A stretch of DNA of 64,000 bases, taken from assembly GCA_958295665.1 (NCBI GenBank), contig OY282559.1, positions 132,225,241 to 132,289,240 on the forward strand. Direction: 5' to 3'. The notes beneath the pieces are model-generated. The model saw only the letters and a list, made by a program, of their open reading frames with translations, was not told the origin of the DNA and ran no database searches. The position numbers were made by a program, and so were the translations under genes. Shown here one piece after another: positions 30,949 to 42,402 of this stretch. This DNA is from Tipula vernalis. Taxonomy: Eukaryota; Arthropoda; Insecta; Diptera; Tipulidae. The first letter of the stretch is position 1. Each line of letters begins with the position of its first letter.

Positions 30949-31835
30949 CTATAATTGACAATTTCGAGCCCCCTTCGCCTCCTCCTGCTTAACGATCTTC
31001 CAATTTCCGGTCGGAAGAGTCGGGTTACTGGCCTGTATGATTTTCAAAGCCTCATCAGGGCTAGCCGGTTCGGATGGCAGCCAGACACGTGGCCTCGGCC
31101 TGCTGGGAATTTCCTCCCGGCTAACTGCCGCAAGCTTTGCGCCTGGCCACACCTCCCCTACTTTTGCTATAACCTTTAAATGTAGATACACAGATCTAGA
31201 GTCCGAGCATGCAGTCATCTTTACACGCCCTTGATACCATCCCGCATCTCTGCTGGATGGGGGTGGTCCCGGATTTTCTCCCAGGACCTTTAAAAAACGA
31301 GGTTAAGTGCATTATGTACTAACCTCCATTTATCCGCTGTGATGCTTCTATCTTCTAAACTTTCGCCATTTACGGCTAGAATCAACACATGCTCCTTTAG
31401 GACATCGCTGAACAGCTTTGTAACTGAGTTGGAGCTTGGCTTTGTGTCAGTCAGCAACCTGGCCCGCTTGCTGTCAACTGCTTCCACCTCGTCGTAGGAC
31501 CGCTATATTTTCGACACATGATCCCTTTTCGAGCTTCCGCAGCACACAGTGCTCCTTGCCCAAGCTACTGATGTTCTTTGCTCTTTCGTGAGCTGCCCCT
31601 CGGGGGTCGCAGCCCAGTTCTCGAAAATTCGGAACGCCGAGCGGCGATTTCTGTATCGCCTTCTCGCCGGAGGAATGTCTTTCGTCCCACTCCCCTATGC
31701 TGCGTTGGTACCGCTAACTCCCGGGACTGGTGCCCTAGAGGCCCAACCCATCTGGTTCGAGGTACCTCTCTTCGCTAATACCGGCTTTTGAGGAGAGCCG
31801 GTGCCCTTGGTTTTTTTATGTTTAGATCCTTTCAT
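30949..31835 (-). pseudogene. Non-LTR ORF1, broken
   Basis: A Lys-rich N-terminus begins with ATG at 31835 (MKGSKHKKTKGTGS). Further frames at 31487-31290 and 31218-30949 contain a VWLPSEPASPDEALKII.. and LPTGNWKIV segment of the type found in ORF1 proteins of several insect non-LTR elements. Stops and shifts separate the pieces. Region 30500-30948 is a further decayed, GC-richer part of ORF1 and the inter-ORF region. Confidence 0.65.
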
Positions 31836-31989
31836 TTTTATTCCCACGAGTATCGGAGAAATAAGGGTCCGCCTGCGCAGAGATTCGTATACGCAGGTAA
31901 GGCTAATTACAACTGGAGGTAGCCAGGTATCCAGAGGGTTCCGTTCACGACTGGGCTTTGTTAAATGGGCCTCTAGCCTAAAAGCTCAA

Positions 31990-34170
31990 AGACGAGATAA
32001 AATTTATTCTCTCTAATTCAAGTTTCCAACTTCGAAAATGGCTATCAAACAAAGGTATTCTAAACGACAGTGCTTAATATATGGTATTAAATGGAGAATG
32101 TTGGAGATAGAGGAATCAGCAAATAACTGTATCAAATTATTAGGGCTACATTGGAACCCGGTAAGAGACTGCTTTCAGTTCAAAGTAAGTTTGGACAAAT
32201 ACCCAACGACCACTAAGAAAGGCATATTATCAGGAGCCAGTCGTTTATTCGATTCATTAGGATGTCTGGCTCCCATAACGATCTGCATAAAGGTTTTATT
32301 TTCAAATACTATGGACTGAAAATTTAAACTGGGACGAGCAACTGCCATCTGATATATTAAGCAAATGGTTAAAATTGAGCAGCAATTTATTAAAAGTCGA
32401 AAATATCAAGTTGGCAAGATACCTAAACATAACCTCACAAAGTCAAATCTCGTTGCATGGGTCCTCAGACGCTTCCAAACAATGATACGCTGCTGTTGTT
32501 TACGGCAAGATAACAAATCCAAATGAAGACTCTTGTATTAAGCTACTATCAGCGAAACCCAGAGTGGCACCAGTTAAGCAATTGTCAATTCCACGATTGG
32601 AATTGTGTGGAACAGTACTCCTGAGTAAGTATTATTAAGCGTCAAGCAAGCATTGCAAGTTGAAATTACAGAAATAGTAGCATGGACCGATTCTACCACA
32701 GTATTGTATTGGTTAAAGTCATCTCCCAATAAATGGAATACAGAACCAGGGTTATACTTACTCATTTCAATAAATCACAATGGCTGCACGTAAACTCCTC
32801 AGACAACCCAGCGAATTGTGCATCCAGGGGACTGGCACCGGAACAATTACAACAGTTTAAATTATGGTGGAATGGCCCAAGTTGGCTAATAAATAAAGAA
32901 GATTGGCCAGAAAAAATAAAATCCCAATCAAATATCTTAGAAGAATTGCGTAGCCAGTCGTTGAAGGTCCAGATTTCCCCATCAAACATTATCGATGAAC
33001 TAATTACAAATATATCCAGCTTTGGTACCATGGTTCGAGTCTTGGCTTACGTACATCGACATATCAGAAATACAGAAATCTCAGATTGTCATTTTCCATC
33101 ATACTATATACAATTAAAACACTTCGAACTCGAAATAACGTTAATTAAATCCAGTAAGGAGATTCCTGCATCAAGCAGAATTAAATACTTTAAACCGTGA
33201 ATGCATCGTTAACATATCATATAAAGCATCCAATACTACTTACGGCACAATATAAATTAACAGAAACCATAGTTCTAGAACACCACTTGCGACACCTTCA
33301 CGCTGGACCAACGCTAATGATGGCCACACTACGCTAGAAATACTCGATATTTGGGGGAAGAAGCCTAATTCAAAAAGTAGTCCACAGCTGCGTAAAATGT
33401 GCCAAATACAACGGAAAAGTCTCAACCCAGTAATGGATCAATTGCCTAAACCTAGAGTCGAGCTAGTCAGACCTTTTTATAAAGTTGGGCTTGATTATGC
33501 AGGGCCATTTCAAACATATTTTGCCAGAGGCAAAGGGCAGAAATCATGACACATCGATAATGGCATTAATTTTATTGCAGCGCGCAGTCATCTCTATCAA
33601 TTTTTCACAAATTTAAAACAAAATTTTAATAAAATTTCAAAATTTTTATTGGCAGATTAAATTACCTTTAAATTCATTCCGCCAAGCGCACCGCATTTTG
33701 GCGGGCTTTGGAAGTCGGCCATCAAAAGCATCAAGCACTATCGAAGGCGGATTACAGATGGTCATATCCTGAAGCAATGTTAAACTCACGACCGCTTTGC
33801 GTGCTTTCGGATGACGAAACGAATTACCTAACGCCATCACATTTTCTAATTGGTCGATCTTTAACTCAGCTTCCAGATTATGAATTGGTAGATGTCAAAT
33901 TGTCCAGATTATCCAGATGGCAACTAATCCAACAGTTAAATCAACATATTTGGCAAAGATGGCATCTTGAATATTTAACCAGCCTACAGCACGCAAGTAA
34001 ATGGCATAAATCAACAAAATGTAAATATTGGCAATATAATGTTAATTAAAGATGGTAACTTACCCCTATGCAAGTGGCTGATGGGTAAAATAGTCGAGCT
34101 GCATCCCAGAGCAGATAATAATATCAGAATCGTTACAATTAAAACTTCAACGGATTAATTAAGCGTCCTA
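31990..34170 (+). pseudogene. BEL-1 RT C-terminus, RNase H and integrase, decayed
   Basis: After the second AAGCTCAA copy, the plus strand resumes BEL RT with IKLLGLHWNPVRDCFQFKV and SRLFDSLGCLAPI (32100-32300). It continues with RNase H-like sequence (LSIPRLELCG.., WTDSTTVLYWL near 32580-32720) and the NPADIAS-like SSDNPANCASRG (32790). Integrase pieces at 33240-33490 include CAKYNG and GLDYAGPF. There is an internal deletion near 33540-33650, and the integrase end is at 33700-34050 (LNSRPLCVLSDD, HFLIGRSLTQLP, WQLIQQLNQHIWQRW). Multiple shifts; dead. Confidence 0.85.
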
Positions 34171-34371
34171 TTAAGCTGTGTTTAATTCCAGTGAGTTGAA
34201 TCATCCGATTCAAGGCGACTGGTTTGTCGTAGACACTTAAGAGTTTATACCTAAAAAGGAAGACAATTTAATTTATATATTGTGATTAGTTTAGTAATTA
34301 TTTATACTTATCTTTAATTAGGTTTATTATCAATTGCAATTTGATCATTGTATAATTTGATGCACTTTATA

Positions 34372-34690
34372 ATTTAATTTAAGTCAAATATTTTCTTATA
34401 AAAAAAAGTAAACAAACTATGCTATTTTGACAGCTGCATAAAAAGTCTTTTTGCAAGTTAACTTGTGAATGCTATTAAAAAGCCTTTTCAAATTAAATTG
34501 TAAATTTATGAATTTCAGCCATCTGTACTTTTCGACAGATAGATATTCATAAATTCACAATTTAATGTGAAAAGGCTTTATAATAGCATTCACAATTTAA
34601 CGTGCAAAAAGGCTTTTTATGCAGCTGTCAAAATAGCCAAGTTGTTTACTTTTTTTTATAAGAAAATATTTGATTTAAATTAAATTAAAA
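34372..34690. repeat. Inverted duplication (palindrome) inside the BEL-1 3' LTR
   Basis: Roughly 34540-34690 is the reverse complement of 34372-34520 (for example CAGCTGCATAAAAAG versus CTTTTTATGCAGCTG). The centre is near 34530. The following 34691-34760 then re-runs part of the first arm in direct orientation. The 5' LTR has only one copy of this segment. Confidence 0.85.
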
Positions 34691-34911
34691 AGTCTTTTTG
34701 CAAGTTAACTTGTGAATGCTATTAAAAAGCCTTTTCAAATTCAATTGTGAATTTATGAATAGCCATATGTCGAAAAGTATTTGTACTGTTTATATTTTTG
34801 TATGGAACTTTCGTAAAAATATGTTTTCTTCTCAAATCAATTAAACATCAAAATAAAATAAAAGCTAAAATCTTGTTAGTCAAAAATGTATATTGTAATA
34901 AAAACGTGATA

Positions 34912-35173
34912 CAGTCATACCCCGCCTAACGTTGTTAATTGGTGCCGACGTTAAGCGAAACAACATTATAAGCGGCAAACAATGTATGTAGACGAATAGA
35001 CATTGTCTTTTATGTTTTTTGCCTTTTTTCTAAGTGTTTTTTTGCTTTGCTTTTTATTTTAAACGATGTTACAACGAAACACAGCGAAGATAGAGGGAGG
35101 TTTGTTCGCAGTTTACTAACGACGTTACAGCAAAATGACGATATTAGGGGACACGTTGTACGGGGTATGACTG
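34912..35173. mobile_element. 262-bp MITE with CAGTCATACCCCG termini (Tc1/mariner-pogo type)
   Basis: It starts CAGTCATACCCCG and ends CGGGGTATGACTG, perfect 13-bp inverted ends, flanked by TA at 34910-34911 and 35174-35175. The empty site GTGATACTGTAAA is present in the 5' LTR. TA target and CAGT-type ends point to pogo/Tigger-like mobilisation in trans. It contains no transposase. Confidence 0.9.
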
Positions 35174-35391
35174 TACTGTAAAATATTAATTACTTGTGAG
35201 TTCATTGAAATCGCCGTTCATCTGTAGTATTGTTACCTATTGGATTTTATTTCTAGCCGATTATTGTTTGTGGCACCCGCTGCTTGATTTAAAATATTGA
35301 CCGTCGAACAGAACACCTACCTATAATTATTGTACCTTCAATCTCTACCGGGCTTACATTGTTCGTGTTATCTGAGGCTTGGTAAAGATCA

Positions 35392-37190
35392 ATGATATCT
35401 TTAGCAATTAAAAAGTGCAATAAAAAAAAAATCACTAAATCGCACCGCTAAACTTAAACAATTACAAACTCTCAGTTAAGGCATGCCATATTCCAGGTAT
35501 CACCGTTGTATTCCAGATATCACCGCTTATTTTTCAGATTTTGTCTAATGCAATTCTTTATTAAATCGCAACTTTGTTGAAAAGTTTTGGAATCGGATGA
35601 AAAATGTAATTATAGTTTATTGTCAGAAATCAACATCATCCATCAATATCCGAAGCGCTGAAAATCCAATAATTTTCCCACATTATAATTAACTAACACA
35701 GAGGCATTTCAAAAGAAGGACTGACATTTTTCTTTGTTTAGATTCATAATCATGTTGACGCAATAACATTTGTTTTCAACAAGCCCATAATTTAACGTAT
35801 AACACAATCCATACCTATAGTTATCTTCCATATCTCATATGTATGTATATATGTATAAAATTATTTATAAATTATCTCCCCACTCCTTTTCATGTACCAC
35901 AGTATCAATGTTTTTTCAATGAAACATAAAAAAAATTTCACTAATCACATCAACACATACTTAGGTACATACACTCACATCAAAATGTTCATTCACAACG
36001 TTTTTTTACCCTCCCTCAAGGGGGTTGATTTTTATTTCCAAATATTTGTTCAACTTATATTGTTTGAATCATATTTTGAAAGGATCAATATTGGTTATTG
36101 CAACAAAACTGGTTGAATGAGTTCCACGTCTTAACCAAATCGTTGTATGTAACTAATTGTAAAACTTTCAGTTACCAAATCATGCTAACTTCTAAAAATG
36201 TCTTTAGAGAGGAAAATGTTTAGAGAGGAAAATGTTTCAGGGCCAATATATTATCGTGAATTCATACAGATGTGGGCAAATAAAATGTCGATTGTTTAAT
36301 TACGACAATTTTAATGAGGAAAATTTATCATTTAGGTACATATTGTATATAGTATCTCGGCATGTAGGAGTTTTGTATTCGTTGTTTTTTTTTAATGTAA
36401 ATTATGACCATCCTTTTCGTATATCCTGCCGACATTGTACATTTTATACCAAATATAATATTTAAACAGTGTAGAGAATATTCATCAGGACGCAAAAGAA
36501 AATTAATTACTTAACGACTGTAATTAAAAGCGCGCACAAAAAAAAAGTTCTCGTCCTTTCATTTCCGTAAATATGTATGCATATATTACCCGAGATCTAC
36601 ACAGAGATATACAGCGCTCTAAGATGAAAAATTTCGGTTGTCCTTTTAATTTTTCTTCATTTGTTTTAATGGTTTATTATTGTTTGTTTTTTTTTTGTTT
36701 TTTTTTAAATGATGATGGCGTTGATGATGATGATGAAGCTGGTCGGGAACAATTTGTACTTTGCATTGTAAATTAAGGATAACAGTTAAAAGACAAAATT
36801 AATTTTTTTTTGTATACATTTTTTGTGTTTACATAAAAACTGTTGAAAATGGGATGGGGTCCAGTTCATTATGCCGAATAATGAGAACTGGACTAGGCAG
36901 AAATTTTCCTTAAAATGTTTTAATTTATATTTTTTTGAGTTCGGTTCAGTTCATTAGCAAAAAGGTTTCGATTTGACTAACAGGAAAACTTTTAATTTTT
37001 AGAATTCACTGCACGCATGGCGCTTCAGTAAAAGAAAATTGTAGATGGAAAATCTACAACAAAAACTGTCGTAGACCACAGAGAAATGAACTACGTTCAA
37101 ATGAAGTAACGATGAACTTTAGGAAAATCTTTGAATGGTTTTTAGATGTAGCTAATGGATTGTTGCAACATTTGATCATACTCGCAACCA
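35392..37190. other. AT-rich intergenic stretch, no gene
   Basis: No coding signal beyond short biased frames. A small imperfect hairpin (TCCAGTTC..GAACTGGA) is at about 36861-36893. Confidence 0.55.
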
Positions 37191-37199
37191 AAAGTATTT

Positions 37200-37765
37200 T
37201 TGGGTTGGTTGCCTAAAAATGAGTCCCAAAGGCCCTGCACATTTCTTAGAATAGCGAAGCCCTATAGCGGTCAATGTCACAAAGCCGATCCAATTATGAT
37301 GAACTATAACATATGTATTTCACAGTTTTTTAAATTTTTAATAATTTTTGATTATTTTAAAAGTTTTATATCGCCGACCGCAGAGATATCTACAAGGTCT
37401 TGCACATATTCTCGGATATACCATATTGTCGGATAACTTAGCCATCTGCCAGTATACGTGGCCAACCTGATCCAATTGTGATAAACTCTCGTATATTTCG
37501 CCGAATTTAGAATTTTAAAAATTATGAATGGTTTTAAAAATTGTTGTATCTGCCGATCACACATTTTCAGATAGCCTGGTTTAGTAGCAGCCTCTGTGGC
37601 CAACGTGATCCAATTGTGATGAACTTTACCATATTTCGCAGAATAAAAGATATTCATAAACTCGAAAAATGTGTACCGCCGATCACAGAGATGTTCACCG
37701 GACCTTGCCTATATTTTGGGATAACTTGGCCATGTGCCAGTCTACATAGCCAACCTGTTCCAATT
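37200..37765 (+). repeat. ~160-bp degenerate tandem repeat, block A (about three units)
   Basis: Units share GGCCAACCTGATCCAATTGTGATGAAC-like (20 nt core CCAACCTGATCCAATTGTGA), a TTTCGCAGAAT segment and GCCGATCACAGAGAT. The same family appears in opposite orientation at 39065-39530. Confidence 0.75.
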
Positions 37766-37899
37766 GCTGGGAATAGAAAGTCGCCTGTAGATCACCAATT
37801 TTTACTACAGGAAGGCTTGAATAAAACTGGAGGGTGCCTGGTATCCAGAGTCCGCATACTTTAGACTGGTTAACCTATCAGCCATTCATCCATTGGCAT

Positions 37900-39030
37900 A
37901 TGCTGTTCCACTTTAGATTAGGGGTTTTTCAAGGATTTTTCCTTTAGCTTGTGTCATATGGCCACAATGTGCCAAACGGCATTAGTTAGCGGTGGTTGCC
38001 ATTAAGAGGCAGCACTTACACTTGTGAATTGTAAACTGGTTACCCCTTACACAATTGTACCTATCACGCAGCTGCCTAATTCATGATCAAAACATCTAAC
38101 GTGATGCGCACCCTACTGGAAGGTTACGGAGCCTAATCTACTCAACTTTGGTTTCCCGCTCTAATATTTGCCAAACCACCTTGAATATCATTAAAGACAA
38201 TTCAATAAACGGTATTTAGATAAATTTCTGGGATATGCCCGACTAGGATGGAATTTGGCTATTCCTTCCCCGATTTTAGTGGAATTTGACATGTGCGTTG
38301 GAAATGGGATTCTAAAATGATTTTTAGATGAAGTTTTGGAATAAGGCTAACTAGGATGGAACCTATTTATTTATGAACCGATTTCAGGGATATTTGCGAT
38401 GGAAATGGGACCTTAAAATTATTTTTAGATAAAGTCGTGGAATATGGCCTCTTTGGTTAAATCTCAGCTATTCTAAAATGATTTTCTAATTCCGGGACCC
38501 TACACTAACATTAGAAGTTTTACTGATGCTGCGCGTTCTCTCATCCATTTTTTCTTATTTTCCTTTCATTGGGATTAAATTTCCCGGCAGATGTATAATA
38601 AATAGGTATATCCTCAACAGGTGCCTAATTCTCAATAATATCAATAGGCAATAACATAAAAGCTATTGTCTGTTGCAATTTCCATAAACCATGCAGCTGT
38701 AGATTTTTATTATGAGGCAGATCGAAAATCGGTAAAGAAATATTTGGTAATTCCCATTCTAACTGGCCATATTCTAGAACTTTATCTAAAACCTAATTTA
38801 GAGTCCCATTTCGTCTCCACTACAATATTATCATTAACTAAAATAAATCCCAAGTATCCGAACCTTGTAACTCCCCACCGCTAAGCTACATTGCGTTCCG
38901 CAAGACAATTTTCAACCCACCAAATAAATTAAATCAAAAATCAAAATACGTGCAAACATCAAAAACTCTAAAATGCTACCCACTCTCTTGCTGTAGCAGA
39001 CACCGTGAGACTAAGGAGTATCAGCGATTG
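37900..39030. other. Spacer between the two inverted repeat blocks
   Basis: It holds a degenerate ~104-bp tandem repeat (about 38215-38500, with TTTTTAGAT-AAGT..GGAATATGG at ~38217, 38322 and 38425), otherwise nothing recognised. Confidence 0.5.
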
Positions 39031-39064
39031 GGCTCCTCCTTGTCGAACACCGGAGATAATTGCA

Positions 39065-39530
39065 ATGCAAAAAATAACATAAAATACTAAACTCTGTAAA
39101 ATTTAGTATAGTTCATCACAATTTGATAAAATGGGCCACGTAGACTGGCATATGGCGAAGTTATCCGAAAATATGGGCAAGACCTTATGGACAACTCTGT
39201 GATCGGAGATAAAATTTATAAAACCAACAGAATTATTAAAAATTCTAAATTCTGTGAAGTAAAGTATAGATCACCACAACTTGATCAGCTTGGCCACGCA
39301 GACTGGCATATGTCCAACTTATCCGAATATATAGGCATGACCTTGTGGATATCTCTGTGACTGGAGATACCACAATTTTTAAAAACAAGAAACTTATTAT
39401 AAATTCTTAATTCTGTAAAGTATAGTATAGTTTATTACAACTGGATCAGGTTGACCACGTAGACCGGCACACGGCCAAATTATCCGAAAATATGAACAAG
39501 ACCTTCGCCGATCTCTGTAATCGGCGGTAT
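39065..39530 (-). repeat. ~160-bp degenerate tandem repeat, block B (inverted relative to block A)
   Basis: Three units at ~160-nt spacing with the marker CACAA(C/T)TTGAT..GGCCAC at about 39111, 39271 and 39430. The reverse complement matches block A. Confidence 0.75.
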
Positions 39531-39544
39531 ACATATTTGTAATG

Positions 39545-40036
39545 CATTATGCAAATACAGCTAAATACCTTGGCATGACCCTTGATGTAAAGCTCAAGTG
39601 GAGAGAGAAGGTCAAAAAGAAAATGAAAGAACTTAACATAAACTTCAGAAAAATGTATTGGCTCATAGGTAGAGGCTCTGAGCTCACAATTTACAATAAG
39701 CTGCTGCTATACCGGCCAATTCTGAAGCAGATATGGACCTACAGTATACAACTCTGGCGTATACTAGAAAACAAACGCCAAAATGATTCAGACGTTTCAA
39801 AACAAGGTTCTTCGTAGCATCGTCAATGGTCCGTGGTACACAAGAAATGAGCACCATCACAGGGACCAACGGATGCAATACATAAAGAGGAAATAAAAAT
39901 GCATGCCGAAAAACACGACATAAGGTTCGAGGAGTTTATGGGATACCCCTATGTTCGCCAAATGATATATAACCATGTCGTTGAAAGAAGACTCCAAAGA
40001 ACGAGGCCACTTGACCTAGTGAACTTACCAAAATAA
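39545..40036 (+). pseudogene. Jockey-type ORF2 C-terminal fragment, 5' truncated
   Basis: AKYLGMTLDVKLKWRE, then KMYWLIGRGSELTIYNKLLLYR, then WTYSIQLW is the characteristic segment after the RT core of Jockey-clade elements. Two shifts (near 39776 and 39880) are needed to read on through NKVLRSIVNGPWYTRN, KEEIKMHAEKH and VVERRLQRTRPLDLV to a stop around 40036. The 3' untranslated tail ends in an A-rich run near 40140-40162. The 5' break is immediately after repeat block B. It is dead on arrival, as typical 5'-truncated copies are. Confidence 0.85.
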
Positions 40037-40189
40037 AATTAGTAAAAAAGTTTATTTAATTATGGGACAAAACACATAAAAATTTGTATTTGAAAGCTAG
40101 ATGAGCTTAATTGCTAGACGAGCGTAGTCTGAGTTGTAATAAAATAAAGAAAAAAAAAATATCTCATAACAGACCGGCAATTTAAGTAA

Positions 40190-40450
40190 AACAGACCGAT
40201 GAGCACAGGTTGTTGAGGTTGGCGTTTGAAGAGACTCATCGAGATAAAAATTTTAATAACGTTTTATTCTCAGACGAAAAATTTGTTCTGTCGGATCTGG
40301 ACCAAAATCTCCATTTATTCCGACCCAAAAACTTATGGTTTAACCAAGAATTTATGCAAATGGTTCAAAATAAGTGGTCAAATCAGATATTGGTTTAGGG
40401 GATGGATTAGTGGAAAAGGTATTGGCGAATTATATCCAAGAACTGACTGA
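40190..40450 (+). pseudogene. Tc1-like transposase fragment
   Basis: FEETHRDKNFNNVLFSDEKFVLSD matches the region around the first catalytic Asp of Tc1-like transposases (..FSDEK..). The adjacent frame then gives FRGWISGKGIGELYPRTD, the segment between the first and second catalytic residues. One frameshift near 40330-40380 separates them. Neither terminal repeats nor the remaining catalytic residues are nearby. Confidence 0.75.
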
Positions 40451-40460
40451 TTGGCAATTT

Positions 40461-41814
40461 TAAAATTTTTTAGAATTATTAAAAGTTGTTTTTTATGGTT
40501 GGTTTAGGTCGTTTGTTAGAGTAGAACTAACGAAAGTTTTGGAGAGTTTGAGTCTAGAATGAAAATGAAGTTTCCCATTCTAATTTAAAAATTAAATCTC
40601 TGTTTCGGAATATATTGAAATTTAATCTACCTTTTCCAGATTTCAAAATTGGGATAATTTCATTTCTTGATTTGGGAGTTGGTTCGTCTTCATTAAAATA
40701 TAAAAATTGGGAATTATTGCATCACCTGGAATGTCTGATCATAGTTAGACAATTTGACTAAGTAGTCTATAAGGACAAGACCATAATGACTAAAAAGATA
40801 TGCGTACAATAAAAGTTGTCAATAGTTACATCTAAAAAGGTCACTCAAACATTAAGCCACAGCATTCAAAACAAGATTCTCACTATCTATACAAATGGGT
40901 ACAAAATAAAATGGGCATTGACAGTTCAAAGGACAAAAACTTGGAGGAGCTGCTTTCAAAGCATTGAAATACTCAACTAAAATGAATACAAACTTAGCGG
41001 AGTTAGAACTAAGTTTCTAGGCATCGAAAAATGACCCTGCTCAATTCTTGGAAATGTAAATTGGGTTTCGGCGCAATATTCGGCTTAAACTTTGATAAAA
41101 TATAGAGTTCAAGTTATGCTGATCAAAAACGGTTAAATTCTACAAAAAAATCAGATTATATACAAATTGCTAGATAAAAAACACAAAGATGACAGATGTC
41201 TAGGCATTCGGTCGGGGTCCTTTTTGGGCTTAACCCTTTTATTTTTAAACGTTATTTAAAAAAATCTTAAACTACTCAAATACACCTTGCTTTACTAAAG
41301 GATGTTAGTCACAAAATTTTGTTTTCACATGAAAATAGCAGCAACAAAAACATAAAGGCATTTTGTAAGAAAACGAAGCAAGATATTGCGCAAATTTTTG
41401 ATTATGTCTAAGAGAATTAAATGAGGTAGAAGATAAAATATAAGAAAAAATATGAACATGGGAGAAAAGTCAAAAAGAATGTTTCGGCGGCCATTTTGAA
41501 GAAAAAAATGAAAGATTATACCATTTTTATGATTATTATTCATTCATCTTTAAAATGAGCCCAATTCTAATTTTTGGCTAATTAGTTTTTATTTCTGTAG
41601 CAATAAATACAATACACGTGGATGAAATTTTTCAATATTTGAGACCCTGCATCTTAAAAAACAACAACAACAAAAATAATCATGTTCCGTACGTTGTTTG
41701 TTTTGCTCAGTGCTACACATTCAAAACATAAATATCATAAAATTCAAACATGACTTCCGGCCTGTATAAAGAATTTGTGAGTTCATGTATTTTTCTCCCT
41801 ATACATATATATAC
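40461..41814. other. AT-rich intergenic stretch, no gene
   Basis: Only short compositionally biased frames; no repeat copy recognised. Confidence 0.55.

Positions 41815-42377
<563 letters not shown>

Positions 42378-42402
<25 letters not shown>

Larger units (their letters stand above)
28530..31981 (-). mobile_element. Non-LTR retrotransposon with EN and RNase H, RT deleted
   Basis: The octamer AAGCTCAA sits at 28522-28529 and again at 31982-31989, exactly where the BEL-1 RT frame breaks and resumes, so it is the target duplication. On the minus strand the element runs ORF1 (31835 downward), apurinic-type endonuclease (30499-29500), RNase H (29400-28912) and a Cys-rich C-terminus. It ends in CCTAA repeats (28530-28549). 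RT is absent. The RNase H-bearing, APE-type domain set suggests the I/LOA/R1 group of clades, not resolved further. Confidence 0.85.
25130..35391 (+). mobile_element. BEL/Pao LTR retrotransposon (BEL-1), decayed, with nested insertions
   Basis: LTR-like copies at 25130-25775 and 34246-35391 share sequence from TATACCTAAAAAG to GGTAAAGATCA. Between them on the plus strand come a primer site, gag with zinc knuckles, protease, RT with YVDD, RNase H and integrase, the BEL/Pao order. Every domain has stops or shifts. A non-LTR element (28530-31981) splits the RT, and the 3' LTR holds an inverted duplication and a MITE. The LTRs differ by many substitutions and small indels, so the element is old. 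Target duplication at the ends is not evident. Confidence 0.88.
34246..35391 (+). repeat. 3' LTR of BEL-1 with two internal insertions
   Basis: Matches 25130-25775 at both ends but is 500 bp longer, because of an inverted duplication around 34372-34750 and a MITE at 34912-35173. Confidence 0.8.

Noticed and set aside
30567..31791. Plus-strand ORFs with Leu/Pro/Ser-rich products
   Set aside because: Antisense to the decayed ORF1 of the minus-strand non-LTR element.
37352..37864. ORFs of 101-107 codons on both strands
   Set aside because: They span the ~160-bp degenerate repeat units and mirror the repeat pattern.
38666..38884. 72-codon ORF
   Set aside because: No recognisable motif, no context, average AT-rich composition.
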